This document shows positions 33,208 to 42,739 of a stretch of DNA of 64,000 nt, in pieces. A program made the translations under genes and the position numbers. Source of the DNA: Mortierella sp. BCC40632 (lineage: Eukaryota > Mortierellomycota > Mortierellomycetes > Mortierellales > Mortierellaceae). The stretch lies in NCBI GenBank assembly GCA_011634665.1, contig WAEK01000031.1:62001-126000 (forward strand), in the 5' to 3' direction. Below the pieces are notes generated by a model. It was not told where the DNA came from, did not search any database, and was given only the letters and a program-made list of their open reading frames with translations. Position 1 is the stretch's first letter; each line of letters starts with the position of its first letter.

Positions 33208-34118
33208 TTAGGAGGTTAAATGTAATGCTTTTATATTTTCTCCTACTTCCTGGAATTTTACATTCCTTTGTTCATTGGTTTTTTTTACCTTACCGTCTCT
33301 CTCAATTTTGACGTCACTAGCTTCTAATCTGTAAGAGAGTGGAAACGGACACCCTTCAATAAATTCCGGCTTCAATTCACCTTTTACATCAATCTCTAGT
33401 CCATCTATCACACTAATACAATGCATCAAGTTCCCTGTTACATCTTGGTATTTCGATGACAGATTCACCATCAGCCCTTTGAACTGACCGCCTTCTATTT
33501 TACCGCTGACCTTCAGCGCCGAATACACAAATCCATTGTCGTCAAGGGTATATGTCCAAAACCCCGTCTCGGAGTAACTTAACCTTAAACCATCCTCTAA
33601 AAGGTTTAATGGATACAGAAAAGCCACTCACTTCTTGTTAAATATACATATGAAACATCTTTTTGCATTTGATCATAAACTATTATAATAAACTCTCAAG
33701 TTACATACCTAAAACTTGCGTCATCACAGCCCTCAACAACACTTATTTTTTTGTAAGCACTCAAGAGATAATACTCCGGAAGGTTCACATTGTCCATTGT
33801 TACGGGCTTGATGTTTCCTGATACGAAACATTCATCTCCTATTCCAATCCCTAGAAACGTCCGAAAATCAAATTTTTTTACTTCCTCTTTCTTATTAACA
33901 ACCACGTCAAGACCTTTGTATGGACCTGTGTCAACCATCCTGGCTAGAAATTGAATGTGGATATATTCTACATCTTGTGTATTATCCTTTTTCAGCTTTC
34001 TAACCTCTAATTTTGGATAAACTACAACAACACTAGTTATCCGAACTTTAGCAAAAACGTCACACTGAATTCCAATGCACATTTCGTCCAGAGCGTTCTT
34101 TTCTTCTACCTTTCTCAT
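33208..34118 (-). CDS. Protein with two OB-fold-like units, probable intron
   Basis: Frame 33696-34118 (ATG 34118) has strands CDVFAKVRITSVVVVYPKLE, IHIQFLARMVD and GDECFVSGNIKPV... YYLLSAYKKISVVEG, the profile of an OB fold. It ends at a GTATGT donor near 33700; an acceptor (TTTAACAAG) near 33622 leads, with one extra T needed, into frame 33208-33627, which repeats the profile (FVYSALKVSGKIEGG, GLEIDVKGELKPEF, YRLEASDVKIERDG). Total about 280 aa with tandem units. A single-stranded-DNA-binding role like RPA/POT1 relatives is inferred from the fold pattern only. Confidence 0.5.
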
Positions 34119-34119
34119 C

Positions 34120-34740
34120 TGAATTCATATCCATTTTTGCGTCCAATCTATAAAAGTAACACTAGTTGCTTGGATTCAACTTTTGTCGTTTTTTTATACA
34201 GTCATGTCTTTTTTTCCTCTCATATACGTGACGAGACCAAACTTGTGTTCCTGAAATTTATATTGTTAGACTATTACCCTAATCTCTAGCTGTTTTCAAT
34301 ATATCAGTTCATTTTCTTTTGACCGTCACCGTTACTTCTTCTCCGTTTATTTCACTTTAATATCCCACATTATCTTTTTTTTTATGCTTTACTTTACGGT
34401 TCCAACTGTCACCTTTTCGTATGAGTGACCACTTTTAGCCCTTCAAATCTAACCGTGAGTTGATGTTATTTCAATTAGACTCAATGTCATTCAAATCCCT
34501 ATCTTTCTTTTTCCGTTCTTGTCTTCTCAAATTAAACACAGTTCATTCTTTGTATGGGAATAAAGCGAAGAGGTCTGTTAAATTCGCTTAACGAGCTAAT
34601 GTCAAAACGCTTGGAAAGTACGATTTGTCGAGATTCTGAACAAACACATCCTTTTTCGAAATGGGGTTCTCCACATCTTCTCACTTTCTACTTTTTTCTA
34701 CCTTTCTATAATTATGACATTCTATTCCATTGATTTTCTT
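34120..34740. other. Intergenic, AT-rich; no gene seen
   Basis: No plausible frame; several T runs. Lies between two - strand genes. Confidence 0.55.
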
Positions 34741-34744
34741 CCAC

Positions 34745-35497
34745 TTATTTGCTTTTTTTCTCATCAAACACACTAACATCAAATCTCATTCTCTTTTGAC
34801 TTTCCTTGCTCTCTTCTGTAAATGTCACAATAGGATCACCCGCTCCGACTAGAGCTTTAAATCTTCTCAAATCTCCTCTCTTCCTTATCTCTTCGAAGCA
34901 ACTTAACCCTTCCTCCTCGAAGCACTCCTCGTCCCTCCACATCCTGTTTACCACAAACGTACAATACCACGGCACCAAAGTTGTTTTCCCGACCCGAAAT
35001 CCTACAAATTTACCTGAGTATATAGCATGTTCTACCTTTGTACAGATATGCTCCATCAAATGGGTTTTTTTGTCTCAAATTCCATTCTCGCACTAATTAT
35101 TCTATCCTTAATCCCCTCATTCCCTTTGACTTTAATAACCTCTGCATCGAATGACACCCCTGAACATCCATCATTCAACAAATTCCATCCCTCAACATAG
35201 CCTTTTGCTCCCCTTTGGAGAAATAAGGAACTGTCACAATCTTCACCATGCATCCATCTAGCTCCACACCTTCTAGATCAATATTTTTTTCTTTCTCTGT
35301 TTGAAGTATATTACTCCTTTGTTTTTTGGAAATTGTGCTTCGGTCTGGCTGTCCAAAAATTCTATGTGTCACATCTTTTGACCTGAATTAGTATTCTTCA
35401 CATCTCAATCATTCTCAATATATTATTCTACGACTTCACTAGATTTCCTATACTTACTATCCCCTGCGCTGAACCGTCTCTTCCTTTTATTCTGCAT
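34745..35497 (-). CDS. Unknown ~235-aa protein with 5' intron, two indels
   Basis: A probable first exon runs from ATG 35497 (MQNKRKRRFSAGD) to a GTAAGT donor; the 75-nt intron (35457-35383) ends in TACTAATTCAG. The second exon carries frames 35175-35372, 35056-35253 and 34745-35059, which join at A-run shifts near 35215 and 35070. Segments such as DGCMVKIVTVPYFSKG and VSFDAEVIKVKG are strand-rich; LVPWYCTFVVNRMWRDEE follows. A small OB-like or other beta domain is possible; not recognised. The exon-exon phase needs one extra base. Confidence 0.4.
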
Positions 35498-35499
35498 AG

Positions 35500-36008
35500 C
35501 AATCCTCTGTGATATTGAAAATTATTAACGCACCGAAATCCGTTTTCTTTTTAACCACAGCACGTATGCCTCTTCTTGTGACTGGGTTTCTTTTAAAAAA
35601 ACCCAGTTAAGCTAGACCTTGTTATCAATGTTGACACTTCAACTTTTAATTCCACAACCAGCGAAATGCTCTATTTAAATACGTACATTTTAATAGCAAG
35701 AGTTTCTCTTCCTTTATGTTCCCATTAACCCAATAAACCACTCTATATGCTACACTTTTTAGGTGATCTGTTACTTTTAACCTCATTCTATCATTTATTT
35801 CATTCTACCATTATATGGTCCTGTTGTCATTGATCCTCACTATATACAGTTATTTAAAAACATCATTTAACAACTGCCGCTTAAATTATTCCCATATTCC
35901 TTTTATACTAAAAAAGTTTAATCCTATTACCACTTTTATTAACGTTTTGTATACATTCACTTTCACTTAATATTATGACCTGCCTCTTATGGCCATTTTC
36001 CTTTTCAT
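35500..36008. other. Intergenic, AT-rich; promoter region of the LPMO gene
   Basis: No coding frame seen on either strand. Between divergent genes. Confidence 0.5.
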
Positions 36009-36009
36009 A

Positions 36010-36894
36010 ATGTCTCTGTTACAACTCTTTCTTTCTCTTTCTGACCGTGTTCATTTCTATCACAAATGCCCACTCTTATGTTGATTGTTTCGACTGGAGA
36101 TTTAAAGATCCAACTAACCCTTCTTGGTCTGACACGAACGGCTATTGCGCAGGCTTTCCTAGACGATTTCCCATTGACGCAGGACCTTTCGCCTCTCTGG
36201 ATTCAGACAAAGTTAATAGACATTACCAACAGTCTCATTCTAACCCAGATCCACTAAACTCAATTCCTTGTTCTAATGGAATTCAGGGTGAAGAACCTGG
36301 AGCAGATGAAACAATGGCTTCTCCTATACAGAATGCATACACTGGCCTTGACAGATTCAATAGGAAGGTGGGTCAGATGACAACTATCAAACCTGGTGAC
36401 AACATTTGTGTCAGATGGCCTGCAAAAAATCACGCTGTTCCCTCTGAAAAAAACCAACCCATCTCAATCTCATTTTCAAAAGTGAATCCGTCCCAAGATC
36501 CAACCAAAAAAAGAGTTTCTATCTAATATCATCGCTTCATTAGACTTTAAGAATTGTACTAATAAGGATAAAGACCCTGATATTTGGCCTTGCGGTGACT
36601 GTTTCACAGTTCCTCTGTCTCTTCAGGTCGGATACTATTCTATTCAATGGAGATGGCTATTGAACGAAAACGAGTGGTACACCTCATGTGGTGATATCCA
36701 CTTAACAACCTCTTTGAATATCAACTCACAAAACACCAATAACCACTCCATTCAGACCCCTCCAAAAAACATTACACGATATTACTACGTCCCCTCAAAT
36801 GCTTCCTTCTTAATTTGCCAGGATTCGAGTTATTTTCTTGCTATAATACTTGTTTACCTTTTAACAATCTTATTTTTGGATATCCTGCCGTTTT
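36010..36894 (+). CDS. LPMO-like protein with N-terminal His and C-terminal anchor
   Basis: ATG 36010 gives a hydrophobic leader (MSLLQLFLSLS) which, after a one-base shift in a CT-rich stretch near 36035, continues TVFISITNA followed by HSYVDCFDWRF. The predicted signal-peptide cut leaves an N-terminal His, the hallmark of the LPMO copper brace. A second His in WPAKNHAVP, Cys-rich strands and the late motif IQWRWLLNENEWYTSCGDI fit the fold. A second shift in the A7 run near 36508 links the two halves. The C-terminus (LAIILVYLLTILFLDILPF) is a membrane or GPI-anchor segment. Probably an extracellular copper enzyme or copper-binding relative; family not assigned. Confidence 0.65.
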
Positions 36895-37067
36895 AACTCT
36901 ATAATTGTTTACTGTTAAGATTATGTCCCCTTTATAAGAGATTCTCGTAACACTCTTCCAACGACTACAACATGCCGCGATTAGTTCGAATATCCCATTC
37001 GTTACTTTGACCTTTACAAGGTTTGTATTAATAAATCATTCTCATCAAACTTTTGTTAAGCTCTAAT

Positions 37068-37352
37068 ATGAGTTTACCTATCCCTCCTCAACAACCCAGC
37101 TCTGATCCTCAGCTCGAACAAATCACTGCCTTACCCATTTTCTCTTGTGATTTCAATAAACCTGAGAGAGCTATCCTTTTTTCCACATTCTCCATTTGTG
37201 CTTGCACATTCCTTCTCCTACTAATGCACTTTTATAAAATCCGAGAACAAATAAAAAAAAAACAATTTAATCAAGCAGTTCACAATTCAGTTAATAACAT
37301 TGTACACCCCAACGAATCCAGACGCGACTTCTCCCACTACGATTATACTTAA
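37068..37352 (+). CDS. Small single-pass membrane protein, 94 aa
   Basis: ATG 37068 (MSLPIPPQQPSSD). Pro/Ser-rich N-terminus, one strong hydrophobic segment at about residues 40-59 (ILFSTFSICACTFLLLLMHF) followed by a basic, Gln/Asn-rich tail (KIREQIKKKQFNQ), which suggests the tail faces the cytosol. No signal peptide before it. Family unknown. On the same strand as and ~170 bp after the LPMO-like gene. Confidence 0.5.
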   Translation: MSLPIPPQQPSSDPQLEQITALPIFSCDFNKPERAILFSTFSICACTFLLLLMHFYKIREQIKKKQFNQAVHNSVNNIVHPNESRRDFSHYDYT

Positions 37353-37402
37353 TCTTCTCTTTACTCAATAAATATATTTCTAAACTTTTACTAGAGCTTT
37401 AT

Positions 37403-38212
37403 TTACTGCCCTGCATCTTCGATATCATCTACCACATTATTCTTTGCCAAGCACAAATAATCTCTTTCCTCTAAGAAACCTTCCCCTTTCTCCCTAACAT
37501 ACACTTCATCCCTTAACTGAATCCCATAATAAAATCTCGCTTTATCTCCATGTACCTCTTTTTCGTAATCATGAGTGGCAAAGACTGGCGCAAAGCGTTC
37601 TAAATTTCTCAATGTCCAAATCTTATGGCCGTCAACAATATTAATTTTATCAAATTTCATTCCTCTCCCTGATTCATATCCAACAAAACCACAGAATTGC
37701 TTGACCCTGAACGTTCTTAATAACGGCAATTCACTGATTAGATCCCTGTGTTCAACACACATTTCTCCTCTTGCATATAAAATATCCCCTTGTTGAATTC
37801 GCAGTTTGTCTCCTTTTGGGTGTCTTAAAAAAGCTACAACATGTAATCCTAACAAGGAATTGTCTAATCTTTCGGCACGAAGATTACCAAAGGCATACTC
37901 TACCAAAAATTCACTTTGCAGACCTCTCAAATTACTCCCATCGACCCCAGCTGGATTTTTAAGTACATCAACATTACAATGAATAATCCATGTAACCATG
38001 CCATCCTCTGTTTCACCACACTCATCGCCATCGTCTCGTATACATACTCCTGGACCTGTCACCTTCAACCTAACTGACTTCATTCTATTCACGCCAATCC
38101 GGGTCCCATCTTGTTCCGGACCTGACCAACCAAAACCTGGTCCCCTCCCACCGCCGGCCCAGCCTCCTTTCCTAGTACAAATCTCAACACGCCCTTCCCT
38201 TTTGTATACCAT
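37403..38212 (-). CDS. Telomere-binding (POT1 N-terminal)-like OB-fold protein, 269 aa
   Basis: Complete frame, ATG 38212. After a Gly-rich N-terminus, residues ~120-235 read like the OB fold of POT1/telomere-end-binding proteins: LGLHVVAFLRHP, then RIQQGDILYARGEMCVE, RVKQFCGFVGYESGRG and WTLRNLERFAPVF, matching the order of a beta strand, a GDI turn, a GF-x-GYE strand and a final helix starting with Trp/Leu. The protein is intact, unlike most neighbours. It would bind single-stranded DNA if the assignment holds. A distinct POT1-like gene is at 62786-63943. The gene ends 140 bp before the third 28S cassette. Confidence 0.5.
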   Translation of the reverse strand: MVYKREGRVEICTRKGGWAGGGRGPGFGWSGPEQDGTRIGVNRMKSVRLKVTGPGVCIRDDGDECGETEDGMVTWIIHCNVDVLKNPAGVDGSNLRGLQSEFLVEYAFGNLRAERLDNSLLGLHVVAFLRHPKGDKLRIQQGDILYARGEMCVEHRDLISELPLLRTFRVKQFCGFVGYESGRGMKFDKINIVDGHKIWTLRNLERFAPVFATHDYEKEVHGDKARFYYGIQLRDEVYVREKGEGFLEERDYLCLAKNNVVDDIEDAGQ

Positions 38213-38351
38213 ATTACCCGCTTTTATAGAAGTTCACTTGATCTATTATGTTAAATAAAACTTGTTCTTGTTACACTCAACGTAACACTTTCACTCTACC
38301 TTGCAAATTATTAACAATGCGTGTCAGTAACAGTACCCTTGTGACCCATCG

Positions 38352-38669
38352 ACACCTGGGCACGCACCGTACCTTTAAAGTCCTGATGGTGACTCTGATG
38401 GCGACTTCGTGACTTCGTGAGATGGATATGTCCCAGAGTCTGACCCCTCCTCCCTCCCTTTTATACCCCTCCTCCCTCCCTCCCTACCAACCTGATTCTC
38501 CCCGCCCGTTACCCCGCCCTTTTCCCAAAAAGCTCAATCCCCCATCTCGCTCTTCCCTATATAGCCCCGCCCCGACCCCGAAGCCTGAATTTCCTTTCCC
38601 TCCCTGCCTCCCAATAACCGCCCTCCAAATTCTCTTGCTTCCTAGAGGAGAATTTATAAGAGGGTTATA
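38352..38669 (+). repeat. Pyrimidine-rich leader with terminal hairpin (copy B)
   Basis: Starts at CACCTGGGCACGCACC, where similarity to copies A and C begins; the sequence to the left is unrelated and has no CA repeat. It carries the same TATA-like CTATATAG and the inverted repeat AAATTCTC (38627-38634) / GAGAATTT (38648-38655), then GTTATA and the 28S start at 38670. Confidence 0.8.
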
Positions 38670-38708
38670 ATAACTGGCTTGTGGCAGCCAAGCGTTCATA
38701 GCGACGTT

Positions 38709-38744
<36 letters not shown>

Positions 38745-38788
38745 ACTGAAGCAGAATTCAGTAAGCGTTGGATTGTTCACCCACTAAT

Positions 38789-38843
<55 letters not shown>

Positions 38844-39236
38844 ATGAAGTGTTGTTGCAATAGTAATTGAAGTTAGTACGAGAGGAACACTTCATTCGGA
38901 TAATTGGTATTTGGGTCTGCCTGAGCAGGCAATGACCCGAAGCTATCATCCGTTGGATTATGGCTGAACGCCTCTAAGTCAGAATCCGTGCTAGAACGAC
39001 GATTACCGCCTTTTCCGATATCTAGTTGAATACGAATAGGTCTTCGGGCCCTGAGTCATACTACGTGGGGAGGTCTTGCATGGCGGAAAGGCTGTGTGAG
39101 GCACCTGCTTTTAAAACAAAATATTGGAAGAGATAAATCCATTGCAGACGACTTTTTATGAACAGGGTATTGTAAGCAGTCGAGTAGCCTTGTTGCTACG
39201 AGCTGCTGAGATTAAGCCCATTGTTCTACAGATTTG
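38670..39236 (+). rRNA. 28S rRNA 3' fragment (copy B)
   Basis: The same 3' 28S piece as 12415-12986, starting at the same base. It lacks two bases of the conserved GCTAGAACGCG stretch (near 38997). Since this element is conserved across eukaryotes, the copy is either inactive or contains a sequence error. Confidence 0.92.
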
Positions 39237-39780
39237 TTTGTTTTTTTTAAAAAAACGATTCTTCTTCTTCTTTTTTATAATAAAAGCTTGCTGCGTAAAG
39301 ATCAGAGAGAGATCATTGTCTTTGTAAAGAAAAAAAGGGCGCGCCCTCTCTGCTGTGTCCCCTCCCCTCTACAACAACCTACAACCACCCTACCCTCAAC
39401 CACCCTCACTACCCTCCCCGACCCTGAACACAAGAGGATTCCCTTCCCTCTCTCTGGCGCGCCCTCTCTGCTGTGTCCCCTCCCTCTACAACAACCTACA
39501 ACCACCCTACCCTCAACCACCCTCACACCCCCCCCCCCGACCCTGAACACAAGAGGATTCCCTCCCCTCTCTCTCTGGCCTCGCCCTCTCTGCTGTGTCC
39601 CCCTCCCCCTCCTGTCTCCTGTTCTGATTCTGTGACTGTCTCTCCGGGACTGCTACCCTCGCCCCTCTCTCTCTCTCAATCCCGCCCTTTCGTGCCTCTT
39701 CCCCGCCCTTCCGTGCCCCATTCCCGCCCTTCCGTGCCCCAATCCCTCCCTTCCGTCTCTCTCTCTCTCTCTCCTCCCCT
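39237..39780 (+). repeat. Post-28S spacer with ~118 bp repeats (copy B)
   Basis: T8A7 and then repeat units as in copies A and C, ending in CT microsatellites (39745-39800). The second unit has a run of C (CACCCCCCCCCCGACC) not seen elsewhere. Confidence 0.8.
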
Positions 39781-39938
39781 CTCTCTCTCTCTCTCTCCTA
39801 CACTCCCCTACAGATCTCTCTTCTCCTTCTTCTTCTTCTTTTTATTCTCCCTACCTAAAGTATTCTTTTTACTTGAAAACTACTCTACTTATTCTTCTCT
39901 TTCCCTGATTCTCCTTCCCTCGACTCATAATCGTTGTT
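39781..39938. other. CT-rich junction between cassette B and copy C genes
   Basis: Pyrimidine-rich, no gene. Sequence after the CT tract differs from that after cassettes A and C. Confidence 0.6.
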
Positions 39939-40608
39939 TCACAGCTCCTCCTCCGCTGCTCGTTTGAGTCGTCTCAATCGTCCCTCGTCTTCAAACTCAC
40001 ATCGTTCTACGGCTTCACCCCTTAAAAGACGATCCACCTCTTTCCGAACGGCCTCAGCCCTTAAATGACGATCGATCTCTTTCTGAACCCCTCTTTCATC
40101 TGAACCAAGGACGATTCTGACCAAGTCCTGGACTGATATTTTTAAAACTCATCACATTCGATACCATTCGTAACCTTGTACATGATACGGTTTTCAAACC
40201 GAGTTTGTCACTCTTAATCACTCCCTTAAGAATAGCCATTTCACCTTCCTGAAGTAAATCCAACTCCTTTTCATACTCTCCCTCAAACTTGACTTCCACC
40301 CCTAACCCCGCTTTAGATTTATCAAGGATCCCTTTTCGAATATAACGATTCCTTGCATAGGCTTGTGACGATGATATTATATAGTCTTGTGATAAAAACT
40401 TTACCAGAGGCAGCCATTCAGGATCATTAAATGAATTTCGCCACAATTCATTTTCCTTAATGAATATTTGGTCCACTTTTGTCATTCCATTGATGAAATA
40501 TCCACGATCGTCCTTGCTCACTCCCTCGGTTCCAAAAATGGTTATACATATAATAATCTCTTTTCCATCAAGTCTATGGCATATTATTATCAAAAACGAA
40601 CATGACAT
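39939..40608 (-). CDS. OB-fold-like protein with charged helical tail, ~220 aa
   Basis: ATG 40608 (MSCSFLIIICHRLDGKE). Residues ~110-165 (GLGVEVKFEGEY, LLQEGEMAILKGVIKSDKL, TVSCTRLRMVS) fit the last strands of an OB fold. At an A run near 40143 the frame shifts by one, and the continuation (VQDLVRIVLGSDERGVQKE) leads to a repeated charged helix (DRHLRAEAVRKEV, DRLLRGEAVERCE) ending at 39939. Without the shift the protein would stop at 40096 with 170 residues. First gene after cassette B, read toward it. Nucleic-acid binding is inferred only. Confidence 0.5.
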
Positions 40609-40625
40609 CAGTACTTATCACTCTT

Positions 40626-40991
40626 TCATATTGTTACGCCAAAAAATGACAATTCACTAATCCACACCCACCTTAGTTTCTCTTTGTTGCTCTTTTCACT
40701 CATTCCCGACTCCGAAGAGGAAGTGTCAAGACCGGCCATTTCTTCAGTAAGCGATTCAATGCTCGAAGATGAGTAACCTGACTTCAAAAATCTCATCGCG
40801 CTCGCTAGGCTGCCGCCGAGCAGAGTTAAACCACCACCAACACCCAAGCTTGGGGAAGCCGCGGTCTCTCGACGTGGAGGGTCCTCTGGTCTTTTTCTTT
40901 TCTCCTCTAGGTCCTCGTCTTCTTGTCCGAGTCTTTCGTAGCCGCTGCTGGCAAAGAGGCTTCTTGCTTGATCCTTGAAAAACTGTGACAT
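40626..40991 (-). CDS. Unknown 121-aa Ser-rich protein
   Basis: Intact frame with ATG 40991 (MSQFFKDQARSLFASSGYERL). Contains a charged segment (EDEDLEEKRKRPEDPPRR), a Gly/Leu-rich segment (GVGGGLTLLGGSLA) and a Ser-rich stretch (YSSSSIESL, DTSSSESGMSE). Low-complexity and probably disordered. It overlaps no other gene and ends 18 bp before the start of the OB-fold-like gene, on the same strand. No family recognised. Confidence 0.55.
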   Translation of the reverse strand: MSQFFKDQARSLFASSGYERLGQEDEDLEEKRKRPEDPPRRETAASPSLGVGGGLTLLGGSLASAMRFLKSGYSSSSIESLTEEMAGLDTSSSESGMSEKSNKEKLRWVWISELSFFGVTI

Positions 40992-41059
40992 TGTGCTTTC
41001 TTTCTTTCTTTCTTGCTTTCTTGCTTTTTTTAATGAAAAAGGGATAAAGGTGAAAACAG

Positions 41060-41440
41060 GGACAAAGGTGTGGAAATGGAGAAGACACCTCTCCGCTCTT
41101 TTCAGTCTTCTATTTATACTATTCAGTTTTGGATATTGTGACTTGTTAACTCAGGATAATGGCGAAGCTGTTGCCCGATAAGACTATTTCTCCTTGGAAC
41201 AATCATCAGGCAATGCCATGTTCAAGCAAAGCCATGTTCTAAAAAGACTAAACAGCCCACCCTTTCAAACCCAGTTATTCACAGTTCCGAAAATCCCAAA
41301 AGATATCTCTCTTTTACAAACTAACGGAATAAATTACTCTTCCCTCTATCACACAAAACATCAACACTCACACACACTCCTTTTTTTCCAATCCTCATTG
41401 TCGACCTTAAATCTCACGCAAACACTTCTACTTCGCCACA

Positions 41441-41476
<36 letters not shown>

Positions 41477-41685
41477 TCTTCTTCCTTTCGTTTTATTTCT
41501 CCCTAATGTATTCTCTTGACTTCTAACTCTACCTACCCATCACCTCTTTCACTCCCTATCTTTAAGCCCTGTTCTGTCAAAGCCTTCATTCGTTTTCTCC
41601 TCCTCCTCTATGTCATCAAAACCTTTTCAGCATCTTCTCCCTTTTCATCACTCAAATCGTTTTTACAGCATCTTCTCCCTTTTCA
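41060..41685. other. Intergenic with CT tract and short direct repeats
   Basis: A CT microsatellite at 41440-41473. The stretch 41620-41740 has three copies of a ~37 bp unit (CAGCATCTTCTCCCTTTTCATCA-like, shortened here to CAGCATCTTCTCCC) that is read on the - strand at the end of the 80-aa frame. No further gene seen. Confidence 0.5.
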
Positions 41686-42321
41686 TCACTCAAATCGTTT
41701 TACAGCATCTTCTCCCTTTTCATCACCCAAATCGTTTTGATCCTCTTTCCCCTCTTCATCACTCACAACCTTTACACCCTCTTCTCCCTCTTCCCTACCA
41801 CTCTTATTTAGTCCTTCCATGTACTGATCGAGAACCTCTCTCATCTTACCAAGTACCTCTACTATCCTCGCCTCTCCTCTAATTAGATTCACCCTCTTAG
41901 AGATCTCCTCTAGGCCCTTGTCGAGCACTTCTTTCTCCGAGCTTCCACCAAATCGATTTTAAAACCTTGCTAAACTCAATAAGCGCTTGGAGTATTCAAC
42001 ACACGACAGTCTCTCAACAATCGAATTCGCAATCCCCGCGAACGACCGCTCCACCTCCAGTGACTTGCTTCGATCTCCCGTCCAACCTTCAATATTTTCA
42101 TAAACGCTTCTCACTACTCCATTCACATCCTTATACTCCAATTTGGAGATCACTGCAATTATTTTGGTTCTTGCTTGGTTCCTCGTAAAGTACACGTTGC
42201 TTCCTGTAAATACATCCACCATAATAAATTTTTCATCTTTCCAATCCATCTGTTCAGCTGTGGCCTCTCGAATTTCATCTAATTTCTCAGCACAAGCTAC
42301 ATCCCCATTAGTTTTTGACAT
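41686..42321 (-). CDS. Unknown protein; 120- and 80-codon frames split by TAA
   Basis: Frame 41959-42321 (ATG 42321, MSKTNGDVACAEKLDEIREA) is followed in the same phase by a TAA and then frame 41686-41928 (EVLDKGLEEISKRVNLIRGE, acidic C-terminus). Both copies of the duplication have the TAA. The first part has a strand-rich stretch (FIMVDVFTGSNVYFTRNQ) and a helix; the second is coiled-coil-like. A 52-nt GTAAGT...CTTAG stretch (42375-42324) just before the ATG could be an intron joining this gene to the KQAS repeat ORF. Family unknown. Confidence 0.5.
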
Positions 42322-42380
42322 TACTAAGCAGAGCTAAAACTAGACCTCTCTATCTCCAACTGGGTATTAACTTACTTCCG

Positions 42381-42737
42381 TTAACATTTCTTCTGTAACT
42401 GTCGCTTTGGTACTTGCTTTGGTGCTTGCTTTGGTGCTTGCTTTGATGCTTGCTTTGATGCTTGCTTTGATGCTTGCTTGGATGCTTGCTTGGATGCTTG
42501 CTTGATTGGATGCTTGCTTGGATGCTTGCTTGGATGCTTGCTTGGATGCTTGCTTGGATGCTTGCTTGGATGCTTGCTTTGATACAGGCTCTGCTTGCTG
42601 TAGGGCTTGACGTTATACTTGTTGTTCATTTTTTGCACAAAGGTTGGCTTGAAGATGAGAATGAGAGTTGGGTCAAGAAGTAAATGTGTGGCCACGTCTT
42701 TTTTAGTAACAATGTCAGCAACGCACTCCCCCTCCAT
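42381..42737 (-). CDS. Low-complexity Lys/Gln/Ser/Ala repeat ORF (copy C)
   Basis: ATG 42737 (MEGECVADIVTKKDVATHLL). About 35 residues of ordinary sequence lead into SKHP then SKQA tetrapeptides encoded by a 12 bp minisatellite (about 42410-42590). It ends PKRQLQKKC. All three frames of the repeat are open, so the repeat tolerates frame changes. It may be a first exon of the gene at 41686-42321 or a spurious frame. Confidence 0.4.
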   Translation of the reverse strand: MEGECVADIVTKKDVATHLLLDPTLILIFKPTFVQKMNNKYNVKPYSKQSLYQSKHPSKHPSKHPSKHPSKHPSKHPIKQASKQASKQASKQASKQASKQAPKQAPKQVPKRQLQKKC

Positions 42738-42739
42738 TT

